7,663 nucleotides of DNA from Lysobacteraceae bacterium (GTDB lineage: Bacteria > Pseudomonadota > Gammaproteobacteria > Xanthomonadales > Wenzhouxiangellaceae), in NCBI GenBank assembly GCA_020201235.1, contig JAIVHD010000320.1, positions 1 through 7,663 of the forward strand, read 5' to 3'. Both the position numbers and the translations under genes were made by a program. Shown one piece after another: positions 1 to 7,465 of this stretch. The stretch's first letter is position 1, and each line of letters begins with the position of its first letter. The notes under the pieces are model-generated. The model was not told the origin of the DNA. It saw only the letters and a list, made by a program, of their open reading frames with translations, and made no database searches.

Positions 1-239
1 CCACAAACGATGGTCAGCGTTTCTGAAGCGCCGTAGTCGACTTCGCAGATCCTCAGGCGATCGACGTCGAGATGGGCCCGGCATTCGACGATTTTGGCCG
101 TGACGACGCCGTCGAGGCCGCCGCCCAGTGCTTGTATCTCATCGACTTCAAGCCCGGCGGCGGTCAGCCGCTCGGCTACGGCTTCGGCCGTCAGGTCGGT
201 TGGCACCCATTGCCTGAGCCAGTTCAAGCTAAACCGCAT
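1..239 (-). CDS. pheT: Phenylalanine--tRNA ligase beta subunit, N-terminal part (partial)
   Basis: Cytoplasmic PheRS is an alpha2-beta2 enzyme that charges tRNA-Phe; the beta subunit carries tRNA-binding and editing domains. Only the first 79 codons are present and the gene runs off the left edge. The protein opens with MRFSLNWLRQWV and has the phrase TAAGLEVDEI, both standard for bacterial PheT N-termini. Next comes the start of the OB-fold tRNA-binding domain (GVVTAKIVECRAH around residues 45-57, then DRLRICEVDYG and TIVCG). The ATG at 239-237 is preceded by a modest GGGGA ribosome-binding site. It starts 36 nt after the pheS stop, so the two subunits are translated from one transcript. The identification is secure; whether the rest of the gene is intact cannot be seen. 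Confidence 0.96.
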   Translation of the reverse strand, partial: MRFSLNWLRQWVPTDLTAEAVAERLTAAGLEVDEIQALGGGLDGVVTAKIVECRAHLDVDRLRICEVDYGASETLTIVC

Positions 240-275
240 CGGTTTCCCCGTAAAACAAGTGGAGCGCCGTCCCGC

Positions 276-1651
<1,376 letters not shown>

Positions 1652-1683
1652 TTTCTTTCTCCTCGACCTTTAGGAATAAACCA

Positions 1684-1881
1684 TCACAACTTCGGTAACA
1701 TTTTGCGAATCGCCTTTTCGTCGGCACTCGCAACCAGCGAAGTCGAACGCAGGCGACGCTTGCGCTTGGTGTCCTTCTTGGTCAGGATGTGGCTGTGGAA
1801 TGCGTGCTTGCGCTTGATGCGCCCGCTCCCTGTAGCCCGAAAGCGCTTGGCAGCGCCCCGGTTGGATTTCATCTTGGGCAT
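1684..1881 (-). CDS. rpmI: 50S ribosomal protein L35
   Basis: Small basic protein of the large ribosomal subunit. The 65-residue protein starts [20 protein letters not shown] and contains [16 protein letters not shown], both hallmark L35 sequences; the Lys/Arg-rich composition and length are normal. The ATG has a strong AAGGAG ribosome-binding site with a 7-nt spacer (1889-1894 on the plus strand reads CTCCTT), which settles the start. It is the first gene of this minus-strand operon. infC, which normally sits directly upstream, is absent: the next 289 nt carry no infC coding sequence and lead into a divergently oriented gene. Confidence 0.97.
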   Translation of the reverse strand: MPKMKSNRGAAKRFRATGSGRIKRKHAFHSHILTKKDTKRKRRLRSTSLVASADEKAIRKMLPKL

Positions 1882-2013
1882 TTTGCAACTCCTTAAAAAT
1901 CAATCTTTTGCGGATCGCAGGTTAGTATCACCGTCTTCGCAGCGGCTTCAGGATCACCGATCCTATCGCACTTTTCGTTGCCCACGAGCTGCGGTCAGGC
2001 TTGTTTTGTTAAG
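1882..2013 (-). promoter_or_regulatory. Structured 5' leader of rpmI, candidate L20 autoregulatory region
   Basis: The predicted untranslated leader is about 130 nt long. It can form a hairpin AGGATC-GGT-GATCCT (1964-1950). That hairpin is enclosed by a 6-bp stem between CGCAGC (1993-1988) and GCTGCG (1943-1938). In Enterobacteria and Bacillus, L20 binds structured RNA upstream of rpmI and represses the operon. A long leader in front of rpmI-rplT is therefore a reasonable candidate for the same control. I could not match it to a known L20-binding fold, so the function is inference. Confidence 0.3.
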
Positions 2014-2019
2014 CCGCAT

Positions 2020-2049
2020 AGTATATCGAATTCGAATGGCTCTTGTCTA
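2020..2049 (-). promoter_or_regulatory. Predicted sigma70 promoter for rpmI-rplT-pheS-pheT
   Basis: On the minus strand there is a -35 element TAGACA (2049-2044, 5/6 match to TTGACA), an 18-nt spacer and a -10 element TATACT (2025-2020, 5/6 match to TATAAT). Transcription would start near 2013, giving a leader of about 130 nt before rpmI. This is the best promoter match in the divergent region, and its position fits the need for a separate promoter now that infC is not upstream. It is predicted by eye only. Confidence 0.6.
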
Positions 2050-2053
2050 TAAA
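2048..2053 (+). promoter_or_regulatory. Weak candidate -10 element for the permease operon
   Basis: TATAAA on the plus strand is the best -10-like hexamer facing the permease gene. No good -35 exists at 16-18 nt upstream (best is TCGAAT at 2026-2031, 3/6). It overlaps the -35 hexamer of the opposing rpmI promoter (2044-2049), so simultaneous use of both would be unlikely. Low confidence. Confidence 0.2.
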
Positions 2054-2059
2054 TTGTCA

Positions 2060-2108
2060 CGAATCGGTGCCGGCAGACCGCGCGATTCGGGATTCTCGCA
2101 GAGGCGAG
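2060..2108 (+). repeat. Two inverted repeats in the divergent intergenic region
   Basis: CGAATCG (2060-2066) and CGATTCG (2083-2089) form a 7-bp inverted repeat around a 16-nt GC-rich loop. A second small hairpin follows directly, CTCGC-AGAG-GCGAG (2095-2108). They lie between the rpmI promoter and the permease start, so they could be an operator or leader structure for the plus-strand operon. They could also be chance repeats in GC-rich DNA. No T-run follows, so they are not a classic terminator. Confidence 0.3.
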
Positions 2109-2170
2109 CATACCTCTAAATAGCAAAGGATCAACGGCAATCGCACGCCGCTCACGTATGATTGGGATTA

Positions 2171-3316
2171 ATGAGCGAGCAAGCAAAAACTCAAGCCGAT
2201 TGTCGGGCACCGCGCCTTCGGGCCAATGCCGAAGACGCCGATGTGATTTGTGCCGACGGTGATTGGACCCAGCCGCATGCGCCGAATCTGGCTGCCGCAA
2301 TTGCCCATCAGGCCGGTGACGGCCGGCCCGGGCGGATCGATGCCGGTGGCATCACGCGCCTGGATGCGTCTGGCGCGATGCTGCTGATACGGCTGCTTGA
2401 ACAATCCGAACTGGATGGCGAGCGACTGAGCCTGCCGGAAAACTGGCAGGCGCTGTTCGACGCCGTGCAAGAGTCGCTCCAGCGCAAGCCCGAACTTGAG
2501 CCAGAGCCCGAGGCACAGTGGCGGCAATTGCTGGCCCAAATCGGTCGGACGGTGGTCGAGGTCGCGACCAGCACCACGCAACTGGTGAGTTTCCTCGGCC
2601 AGACGTTGCACCGTCTGGCCCGCACGCTGGTTCAGCCGGCCCGGCTGCGAGTGACCGCGACTGTTCATCACATGCAGCAGACCGGGCTGGACGCCATCCC
2701 GCTGCTGATCCTGCTCAGCGCGCTGGTCGGCGCAGTGGTGGCCTACCTGGGTGCCACCGTGTTGCAGGATTTCGGTGCCGAACTGCTGGTGATCGACCTG
2801 GTCACGTTCGCGTTTCTGCGCGAGTTCGGTGTGCTTTTGACCGCCATTCTGCTGGCCGGGCGCACCGCCAGCGCGTTCTGTGCGCAAATCGGCATGATGA
2901 AATCGCGCGAGGAAATCGACGCCATCCGAACGCTTGGACTGGATGCGATGGAATTGCTGGTGCTGCCGCGCCTGATCGCGTTACTGATCATGCTGCCGCT
3001 GCTGGCGTTCATCGCCACCTTAGCCGGTCTGTTCGGCGGCTTTGTGGTGTCGGTCACGTCGCTGGACCTGGGCGCCAGTCTGTTTATCGACCGGGTCTAC
3101 CAGACGGTAACGCTAAAGCATTTCGTGGTCGGTCTGCTTAAGGCACCGATATTTGCCATCATCATTGCCCTGATCGGGTGCTTCGAAGGCCTGCGCGTTG
3201 CCGGCACGGCGCAGTCGGTTGGCGAGCACACCACGACCGCAGTGGTCCGGAGCCTGACCATGGTGATCGTGGTCGACGCTTTGGCCGCGATTTATTTCAT
3301 GGAGATGGGATGGTGA
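2171..3316 (+). CDS. STAS domain-MlaE/YrbE family lipid ABC transporter permease
   Basis: Inner-membrane permease of an MCE-type lipid transporter. The product is 381 residues from the ATG at 2171, which has a GGGAT ribosome-binding site; an in-frame TTG at 2162 is less likely. Residues about 20-105 form a STAS-like domain. Its segment GGITRLDASGAMLLIRLL puts Asp-Ala-Ser-Gly where STAS proteins carry their conserved Ser. Residues about 106-165 are a polar linker with amphipathic stretches. Residues 170-381 are the MlaE permease, with hydrophobic segments near 176-199, 205-230, 260-295, 317-341 and 361-381. Between the second and third lies the typical MlaE loop AGRTASAFCAQIGMMKSREEIDAIRTLGLD (229-258, written in parts: AGRTASAFCAQIG, then MMKSREEIDAIRTLGLD). 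Bare MlaE is about 260 residues, so the extra N-terminus is the fused STAS domain, a known variant. Its stop overlaps the ATPase start by 7 nt. Confidence 0.9.
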   Translation: MSEQAKTQADCRAPRLRANAEDADVICADGDWTQPHAPNLAAAIAHQAGDGRPGRIDAGGITRLDASGAMLLIRLLEQSELDGERLSLPENWQALFDAVQESLQRKPELEPEPEAQWRQLLAQIGRTVVEVATSTTQLVSFLGQTLHRLARTLVQPARLRVTATVHHMQQTGLDAIPLLILLSALVGAVVAYLGATVLQDFGAELLVIDLVTFAFLREFGVLLTAILLAGRTASAFCAQIGMMKSREEIDAIRTLGLDAMELLVLPRLIALLIMLPLLAFIATLAGLFGGFVVSVTSLDLGASLFIDRVYQTVTLKHFVVGLLKAPIFAIIIALIGCFEGLRVAGTAQSVGEHTTTAVVRSLTMVIVVDALAAIYFMEMGW

Positions 3317-3953
3317 ACGAGCGGCCCGCTCGACCGCCGGATCCGCAGCCGGACGAACCGTTTGAGCGGGCCGGGTCTGAGGTGCCCGTAATCCGCGTGC
3401 GCGCGCTGGAGAACAGCTTCGGCCACGACCTTGTACACCACGGACTCGACCTGAATGTCGAGCGCGGCGAGATCCTGGGCGTGGTCGGCGGTTCAGGCAC
3501 CGGTAAAACAGTGCTGATGCGCGCGATTTTGGGCTTGCGCCCGCCTCAGGGCGGCAGCATCGAGGTGTTTGGACAGCGCATTGATCGCGAAACCGAAACA
3601 AACATGATTATTGCGCGCCGGGCAGGCGTACTGTTCCAGGATGGCGCGCTGTTTTCGTCGCTGACGATCCTGGAAAACGTCGAGCTGCCGCTGAAGTCCC
3701 ACCGTCCGCAACGGACCCGGTTGGCGCTTCTGCCTTCGACGAACTCATCAAGACGCTACAGCGCGCCCTCGGCCTGACGGTCTTTTTGATCACCCACGAC
3801 CTCGATACGCTGTATGCCATCTGCGACCGGGTCGCAGTGCTGGCCGAAAAAAAGGTGCTGGTGGCCGCACCGCTGGACGAAATCGAGCGCCAGGACCACC
3901 CCTGGATTCGCGAATACTTTCACGGCCCGCGCGCACGCGCCGCCAGAACCTAA
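3310..3953 (+). pseudogene. MlaF-type ABC transporter ATP-binding protein, internally deleted and frameshifted
   Basis: An ATPase to power the adjacent permease is expected here. From the ATG at 3310 (7-nt overlap with the permease) the protein reads through Walker A GGSGTGKT (residues 60-67) and the Q-loop GVLFQDGALFSSLTILENVE (106-125; Gln110). After ELPLK it departs from the family and stops at 3775-3777 (155 residues). The C-terminal part lies in another frame from about 3714 to a TAA at 3951-3953. It starts DPVGASAFDELIKTLQRA, has the H-loop FLITHDLDTLYAICDRV and ends EYFHGPRARAART. Compared with E. coli MlaF (269 residues), about 60 residues between the Q-loop and the post-Walker-B DP are missing. 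That stretch should hold the ABC signature LSGGM, Walker B and the catalytic Glu. The frame change implies a lost length of 3n+1 nt. No frameshift could restore the missing motifs. It is either a true deletion or an assembly error. Confidence 0.88.
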
Positions 3954-3965
3954 AGGCCCGTTGCC

Positions 3966-4934
3966 ATGGAAACCAAAGCCAATTACGTACTGATCGGCAT
4001 GTTCACGCTGCTGGCCGCAACGGCGGTCCTGCTGTTCGGGCTGTGGTCAGCCAAATACGCCGCCGAAAGCAGCTGGAATGAATACCTGGTGCGCTTTTCC
4101 GAGCCGGTTACCGGGCTTTCCAACGGCAGCCCGGTACTGTTCAATGGCGTCAACATCGGCCGGGTTGCTGAACTCAAGCTCAACCCGGCTGACGTGCGCG
4201 AGGTGCTGGCTATCATCCGGGTCGATTCGGATGTGCCGGTGCACCAGGATACGGTCGCGACCATCCGTCTGACCGGGCTGACCGGCGCGGCCGCGATCCA
4301 GCTCAGCGGTGGAAAGCCGCACAGCCCACTGTTGAAATCCAACGACCATCACGGGCCGCCGGAAATACAGGCGGTGACATCACCGCTGCTCCGGCTGCTG
4401 GAGTCATCCGAAGGCATCATCGCCACCGCGAACAAGATCGTGCTGCAGATTGATTCGCTGCTCGGCGACGAAAACGTCGACAACCTGGGCCGCATCATCG
4501 CCGATCTGCGCCGTTTTACAAGCAGCGTGGTCGACCCGGATGGTGACCTGAACCGTTTGCTGGCCAACGGTGCTAAAGCCAGCCAGGACCTGCCGGGGCT
4601 GATCGAGCAACTGCAACGTTTCGGCCGTAAGCTCAATTCAACGCTGTCGCGCCTCGACCGCGACCTGCTAGGAGACCTTCCCGAAGTGCGCCGGAGCATC
4701 GACGAGACACTCGACGGGCTGCAATTGATCACCTCACGGGTCGATGGCATCATCGCCGGTAACGAAGAGTCGTTGACCCAAATCGGCGAAGTCGGCATGC
4801 GCCAGATCGACGGCGGCCTCGAGGAATTGCGCCGATTGATTCGCGACCTGTCCAACCTGATCCGCCAAATCGAGCGCAATCCATCTCGTTTCCTGCTCGG
4901 CGGCGAACAACCCGAGGAGTACCAGCCGAAATGA
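3966..4934 (+). CDS. MCE (MlaD) family lipid-transport protein, membrane-anchored
   Basis: Substrate-binding component of an MCE-type lipid transporter. Such proteins form hexameric rings anchored to the inner membrane and pass lipids through the periplasm. The 322-residue protein starts METKANYVLIG. It has one N-terminal transmembrane helix (about 8-29) and then one MCE domain (about 38-116) with the conserved GVNIGRVAEL (61-70) and LTGLTGAAAIQLSGG (102-116). Residues about 140-305 are a long, mostly alpha-helical tail (SSEGIIATANKIVLQIDSLL, then heptad-like stretches to LIRDLSNLIRQIERNP), as in MCE proteins that build a periplasmic tunnel. It begins 12 nt after the broken ATPase remnant and has little Shine-Dalgarno, suggesting translational coupling. 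Its stop overlaps the lipoprotein start by 4 nt (ATGA). Confidence 0.93.
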   Translation: METKANYVLIGMFTLLAATAVLLFGLWSAKYAAESSWNEYLVRFSEPVTGLSNGSPVLFNGVNIGRVAELKLNPADVREVLAIIRVDSDVPVHQDTVATIRLTGLTGAAAIQLSGGKPHSPLLKSNDHHGPPEIQAVTSPLLRLLESSEGIIATANKIVLQIDSLLGDENVDNLGRIIADLRRFTSSVVDPDGDLNRLLANGAKASQDLPGLIEQLQRFGRKLNSTLSRLDRDLLGDLPEVRRSIDETLDGLQLITSRVDGIIAGNEESLTQIGEVGMRQIDGGLEELRRLIRDLSNLIRQIERNPSRFLLGGEQPEEYQPK

Positions 4935-5587
4935 ACATCGTCGGATCCGCCAAATTGGCCATTCTTAAGCTGCTGTTCCTGCTGCTCTTGCTGACCGGCT
5001 GTTCGCTGGTGCCGCAATCCAGCCCGGTGACGCTGATCGAGCCCGCGCTGCAACAGCGTGCAACGCCTGGAAGCACGCCACCCGGCGACTGGACGCTACG
5101 CATCGAGCGACCCGAGACCGACCAGGTGCGCGATTCCAGACTGGTGCTGGTGCGCGACAGCAACGCCAGCCTCAGGGTCTTCAGCCCGGCGCGCTGGGTC
5201 GACAACATCCCCGACTTGCTGCGGGCCTCGATCATCCGCCACCTGCGTGACAGCCAGCGGCTTGCCGATGTCAGTGCCTCAGCCCCGTTGGCCAATCGAG
5301 TGCTGCGCATCGATCTGCGAAAGTTTGAAGCGGTCGATGACGCCAGCGCGCCGTTGCGCACCGAGATCGTGATCGATGCGCGCCTGTTCGACGGCGCAAG
5401 CGGCGACATTCTGTCCCGGCGCGTATTCGCGCACGATCAGACCATCGACCAGGTCGAAGCCGCCGACGTTGCCGCCGGCGTCGGTGATGCACTGGACCGG
5501 CTGGTCGCCGAACTGGCCGACTGGGTGGTCCAGGCCGGCGCAGCGGTCGAACCTGGAGGTGCCACAAGCTCGACCATGGACGAATAA
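4931..5587 (+). CDS. PqiC-like ABC-type transport auxiliary lipoprotein
   Basis: Predicted outer-membrane lipoprotein partner of the MCE protein, of the PqiC/YmbA (ABC transport auxiliary component) type. The 218-residue protein has a lipoprotein signal, with hydrophobic core LAILKLLFLLLLLTGC and lipidated Cys24. Ser at position +2 is compatible with outer-membrane sorting by Lol. The mature part contains DWTLRIERPE (53-62), ARWVDNIPDLLRASIIRHL (87-105), which is the recognisable family core, and a paired strand region LRIDLRKFE to TEIVIDARLFD (125-154). The C-terminal helix DALDRLVAELADWVV (187-200 or so) is also typical. Start and stop give the ATGA overlap with the MCE gene, so it is co-translated. 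Family assignment is by pattern; confidence is good but not absolute. Confidence 0.85.
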   Translation: MNIVGSAKLAILKLLFLLLLLTGCSLVPQSSPVTLIEPALQQRATPGSTPPGDWTLRIERPETDQVRDSRLVLVRDSNASLRVFSPARWVDNIPDLLRASIIRHLRDSQRLADVSASAPLANRVLRIDLRKFEAVDDASAPLRTEIVIDARLFDGASGDILSRRVFAHDQTIDQVEAADVAAGVGDALDRLVAELADWVVQAGAAVEPGGATSSTMDE

Positions 5588-5598
5588 GATGGGATAAT
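5570..5598 (+). promoter_or_regulatory. Predicted extended -10 promoter for the aldehyde dehydrogenase gene
   Basis: A -35 element TCGACC (5570-5575, 4/6), a 17-nt spacer and a -10 element GATAAT (5593-5598, 5/6) are present. A TG one base before the -10 (5590-5591) makes it an extended -10. The element overlaps the last codons of the lipoprotein gene. Transcription would start near 5605, about 105 nt before the dehydrogenase ATG. The separate promoter suggests the dehydrogenase is not simply the last gene of the MCE operon. Confidence 0.55.
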
Positions 5599-5709
5599 GG
5601 AACGCTGCGGCAAGCAAGGGTGCAATCAATGCCCTGCCCGACCTGCCTTGCCTGAAGTGCCGGTCGCAGCCTGCGCCGACCTACCCATCAATCTGACAAC
5701 GGAGCCCGC
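5599..5709 (+). promoter_or_regulatory. 5' leader of the aldehyde dehydrogenase with a short upstream ORF
   Basis: This untranslated stretch holds an 8-codon ORF, ATG 5629 to TGA 5655, encoding MPCPTCLA. It is preceded by AAGGG with an 8-nt spacer. GGCAAG (5609-5614) can pair with CTTGCC (5647-5652) around the ORF. A leader peptide or attenuator is possible, but both signals are weak. I see no rho-independent terminator for the upstream operon here. Confidence 0.2.
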
Positions 5710-7242
5710 ATGAGCCAGCGAGCAAGCAGAATTCTCGATTCACTCGGCCTTGGAGCCGACAACCCCGGTGCCTGTTTCGGGCCCGGCCATTGGTCGACGA
5801 CCACCGATTCCGGCGTCATCGAGTCGATCAACCCGGCCACGGGCAAGATCATCGCGCGCGTCCATTCGGCCTCCGAGCAAGACTACGAACGGTTGCTCGA
5901 GCAGACGCTGGAAACCGCCCGCGCGTGGCGCCAGGTTCCGGCACCGCAGCGCGGCGAGGCGGTTCGGCTGGTGACCGAGGCGTTGCGTGAATACAAGGAT
6001 CCGCTGGGCAGCCTGGTATCGATGGAAATGGGCAAGATCAAGCCCGAAGGCGACGGCGAAGTCCAGGAGATGATCGACATCGGCGACTTCGCACTCGGCC
6101 AGTCGCGCATGATGTACGGAAAGACCATGCACTCTGAGCGTCCCGGTCATCGCATGTACGAGCAATGGCATCCGCTGGGCGTGGTCGGAGTGATCACGGC
6201 GTTCAACTTTCCGGTTGCGGTCTGGGCCTGGAATGCGCTGCTGTCTGCGATTTGTGGCAACGCGACCATCTGGAAGCCCAGCCCAAAAGGCGTTTTGTGT
6301 TGCGCGGCGGTTCAAAATATTGTCAACAGGGCGCTTGAGAACACTGATTTCCCACCGATCTTTACCAGCTTCATGGAGTCCGGACACGCTTTGTCCGAGC
6401 GCTTGATCGATGACCCGCGAGTCAACTTGCTGTCGTTTACCGGTTCCAGCGAAGTCGGGCGCCAGGTCGGTGAACGGGTTGCCGCGCGCATGGGCAAGAG
6501 CCTGCTCGAACTCGGCGGCAACAATGCCCTGATCGTCGACGAAACGGCCGACCTAAAGCTGGCCATCCCGGCCATCGTCTTCGGGGCCGTCGGCACCGCC
6601 GGCCAGCGCTGCACATCCACCCGCCGGCTTTTTCTGCATGAATCGATCGCCGACGACGTGATCGCCAAGCTGGTCGACGCCTACAAGCAGGTTCCGATCG
6701 GCGATCCGCTGGACGACGGTACGCTAATGGGGCCGTTGACCGACGAGCCGGCAATCGAGCGCTACTTGAAGGCCATTGAGCGCGCCACCGAGGCCGGCGG
6801 CACGCTGATGGCCGGCGGTAAGCGGCTCGAGCGCGATGGCTTTTTCGTTGAGCCGGCCATTGTCCGGGCCGAGAATCACTGGGACATCGTCCAGCAGGAA
6901 ACCTTCGGACCCATCCTGTATGTCATGACCTTTCGCGACCTGGACGATGCCGTGGCCATGCACAACGATGTGCGTCAGGGATTATCGTCGGCGATCTTTA
7001 CCACCGACCTTCGCAACGCCGAATATTTTCTTGGTGCCCTGGGTTCTGATTGCGGCATCGCCAATGTCAATATCGGCACCTCGGGCGCGGAAATCGGCGG
7101 CGCTTTCGGTGGCGAAAAGGAAACCGGCGGCGGGCGCGAATCCGGCTCCGATGCATGGCAGAACTACATGCGCCGCCAAACCAACACGATCAACCACTCG
7201 ACCGAGCTGCCGCTAGCCCAGGGTATCAAGTTCGATTTGTAG
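5710..7242 (+). CDS. Aldehyde dehydrogenase family 7, probable alpha-aminoadipic semialdehyde dehydrogenase
   Basis: NAD-dependent cytosolic enzyme that oxidises an aldehyde to the acid; in this family the main substrate is alpha-aminoadipic (or piperideine-6-carboxylate) semialdehyde from lysine breakdown. The 510 residues match the antiquitin (ALDH7A1) group in length and sequence. Visible sites are the oxyanion Asn166 in AFNFP, NAD-binding Lys189 in IWKPS, the FTGSSEVG Rossmann turn (243-250), general base Glu267 in ELGGNN, catalytic Cys301 in [12 protein letters not shown], and ETFGP (397-401). The family 7 substrate anchors appear kept: Glu120 in GEVQE and Arg300 just before the nucleophile, corresponding to human Glu121 and Arg301. 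The ATG has GGAG 7 nt upstream. No lysine-pathway partner lies within the window, so substrate assignment rests on residues alone. Confidence 0.93.
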   Translation: MSQRASRILDSLGLGADNPGACFGPGHWSTTTDSGVIESINPATGKIIARVHSASEQDYERLLEQTLETARAWRQVPAPQRGEAVRLVTEALREYKDPLGSLVSMEMGKIKPEGDGEVQEMIDIGDFALGQSRMMYGKTMHSERPGHRMYEQWHPLGVVGVITAFNFPVAVWAWNALLSAICGNATIWKPSPKGVLCCAAVQNIVNRALENTDFPPIFTSFMESGHALSERLIDDPRVNLLSFTGSSEVGRQVGERVAARMGKSLLELGGNNALIVDETADLKLAIPAIVFGAVGTAGQRCTSTRRLFLHESIADDVIAKLVDAYKQVPIGDPLDDGTLMGPLTDEPAIERYLKAIERATEAGGTLMAGGKRLERDGFFVEPAIVRAENHWDIVQQETFGPILYVMTFRDLDDAVAMHNDVRQGLSSAIFTTDLRNAEYFLGALGSDCGIANVNIGTSGAEIGGAFGGEKETGGGRESGSDAWQNYMRRQTNTINHSTELPLAQGIKFDL

Positions 7243-7274
7243 CAAGCGCGCATCTGCAGCAACCGAAGACCCAC

Positions 7275-7298
7275 CCGGCATGCCGATCGGCATGCCGG
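7275..7298. repeat. Perfect 24-bp palindrome downstream of the aldehyde dehydrogenase
   Basis: The sequence is CCGGCATGCCGA followed by its exact reverse complement. As RNA it forms a 10-bp GC-rich stem with a GATC tetraloop, 32 nt after the dehydrogenase stop. It is also a near tandem repeat (GGCATGCCGATC then GGCATGCCGGATC). No T-tract follows on either strand, so it is not a canonical intrinsic terminator. It could be an RNA-stabilising 3' hairpin, a REP-like element, or a binding site for a dimeric regulator. Confidence 0.8.
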
Positions 7299-7333
7299 AT
7301 CGATAAACCGGACGAATCAATCCGAACCCAAAC

Positions 7334-7462
7334 ATGCATCATCAAGCGACAAGCTGCGGCCCGGTCCGCGAGCAGACCGAAACCAGCACCGCAGCAATCG
7401 TCAGCCTGGCCGCCGGCCTGCTGGCCTGGGTCGCCATGCCGCTGCTGGGCAGTCTGGCCTAA
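7334..7462 (+). pseudogene. Truncated N-terminal fragment of a DUF4190-like membrane protein
   Basis: A 42-codon ORF begins MHHQATSCGP, has a polar stretch to TETST, then one hydrophobic segment AIVSLAAGLLAWVAMPLLGSLA before a TAA at 7460-7462. That hydrophobic pattern (Thr-Ser-Thr, then a Gly-rich helix with W and PLLG) resembles the first membrane helix of DUF4190-type proteins, which normally continue with a GHxAR-like loop and a second helix. Here the protein ends inside or just after that first helix, three bases before pyrD. There is no Shine-Dalgarno before the ATG, and an in-frame stop at 7304 rules out a longer start. It is most likely a gene remnant; a genuine small single-pass protein is the alternative. 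Confidence 0.5.
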
Positions 7463-7465
7463 ACC

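Noticed and set aside
1942..2017. Seven-base inverted repeat GCGGCTT/AAGCCGC spanning the rpmI leader
   Set aside because: One arm (2011-2017) lies largely upstream of the predicted transcription start near 2013, so it would not be fully present in the RNA.
1995..2300. Minus-strand open frame of 101 codons that might have been the missing infC
   Set aside because: Its translation has no IF-3 motifs and it overlaps the start of the permease gene; it is a shadow frame.
2168..2887. Long minus-strand open frame of 239 codons opposite the permease gene
   Set aside because: Gln/His/Gly-rich composition with no family resemblance; typical antisense shadow of a GC-rich gene.
3838..3860. Run of seven A residues in the ATPase remnant as a frameshift site
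   Set aside because: The downstream frame is continuous and family-like on both sides of the run (LAEKKVLVAAPL), so no shift occurs there.
3310..3953. Programmed frameshift restoring the ATPase
   Set aside because: Joining the two frames would give about 215 residues that still lack the ABC signature and Walker B, so frameshifting cannot produce a working ATPase.
7275..7310. Intrinsic terminator for the aldehyde dehydrogenase gene
   Set aside because: The hairpin is strong but is followed by ATCGATAAACC rather than a T-tract, so it is reported only as a palindrome.
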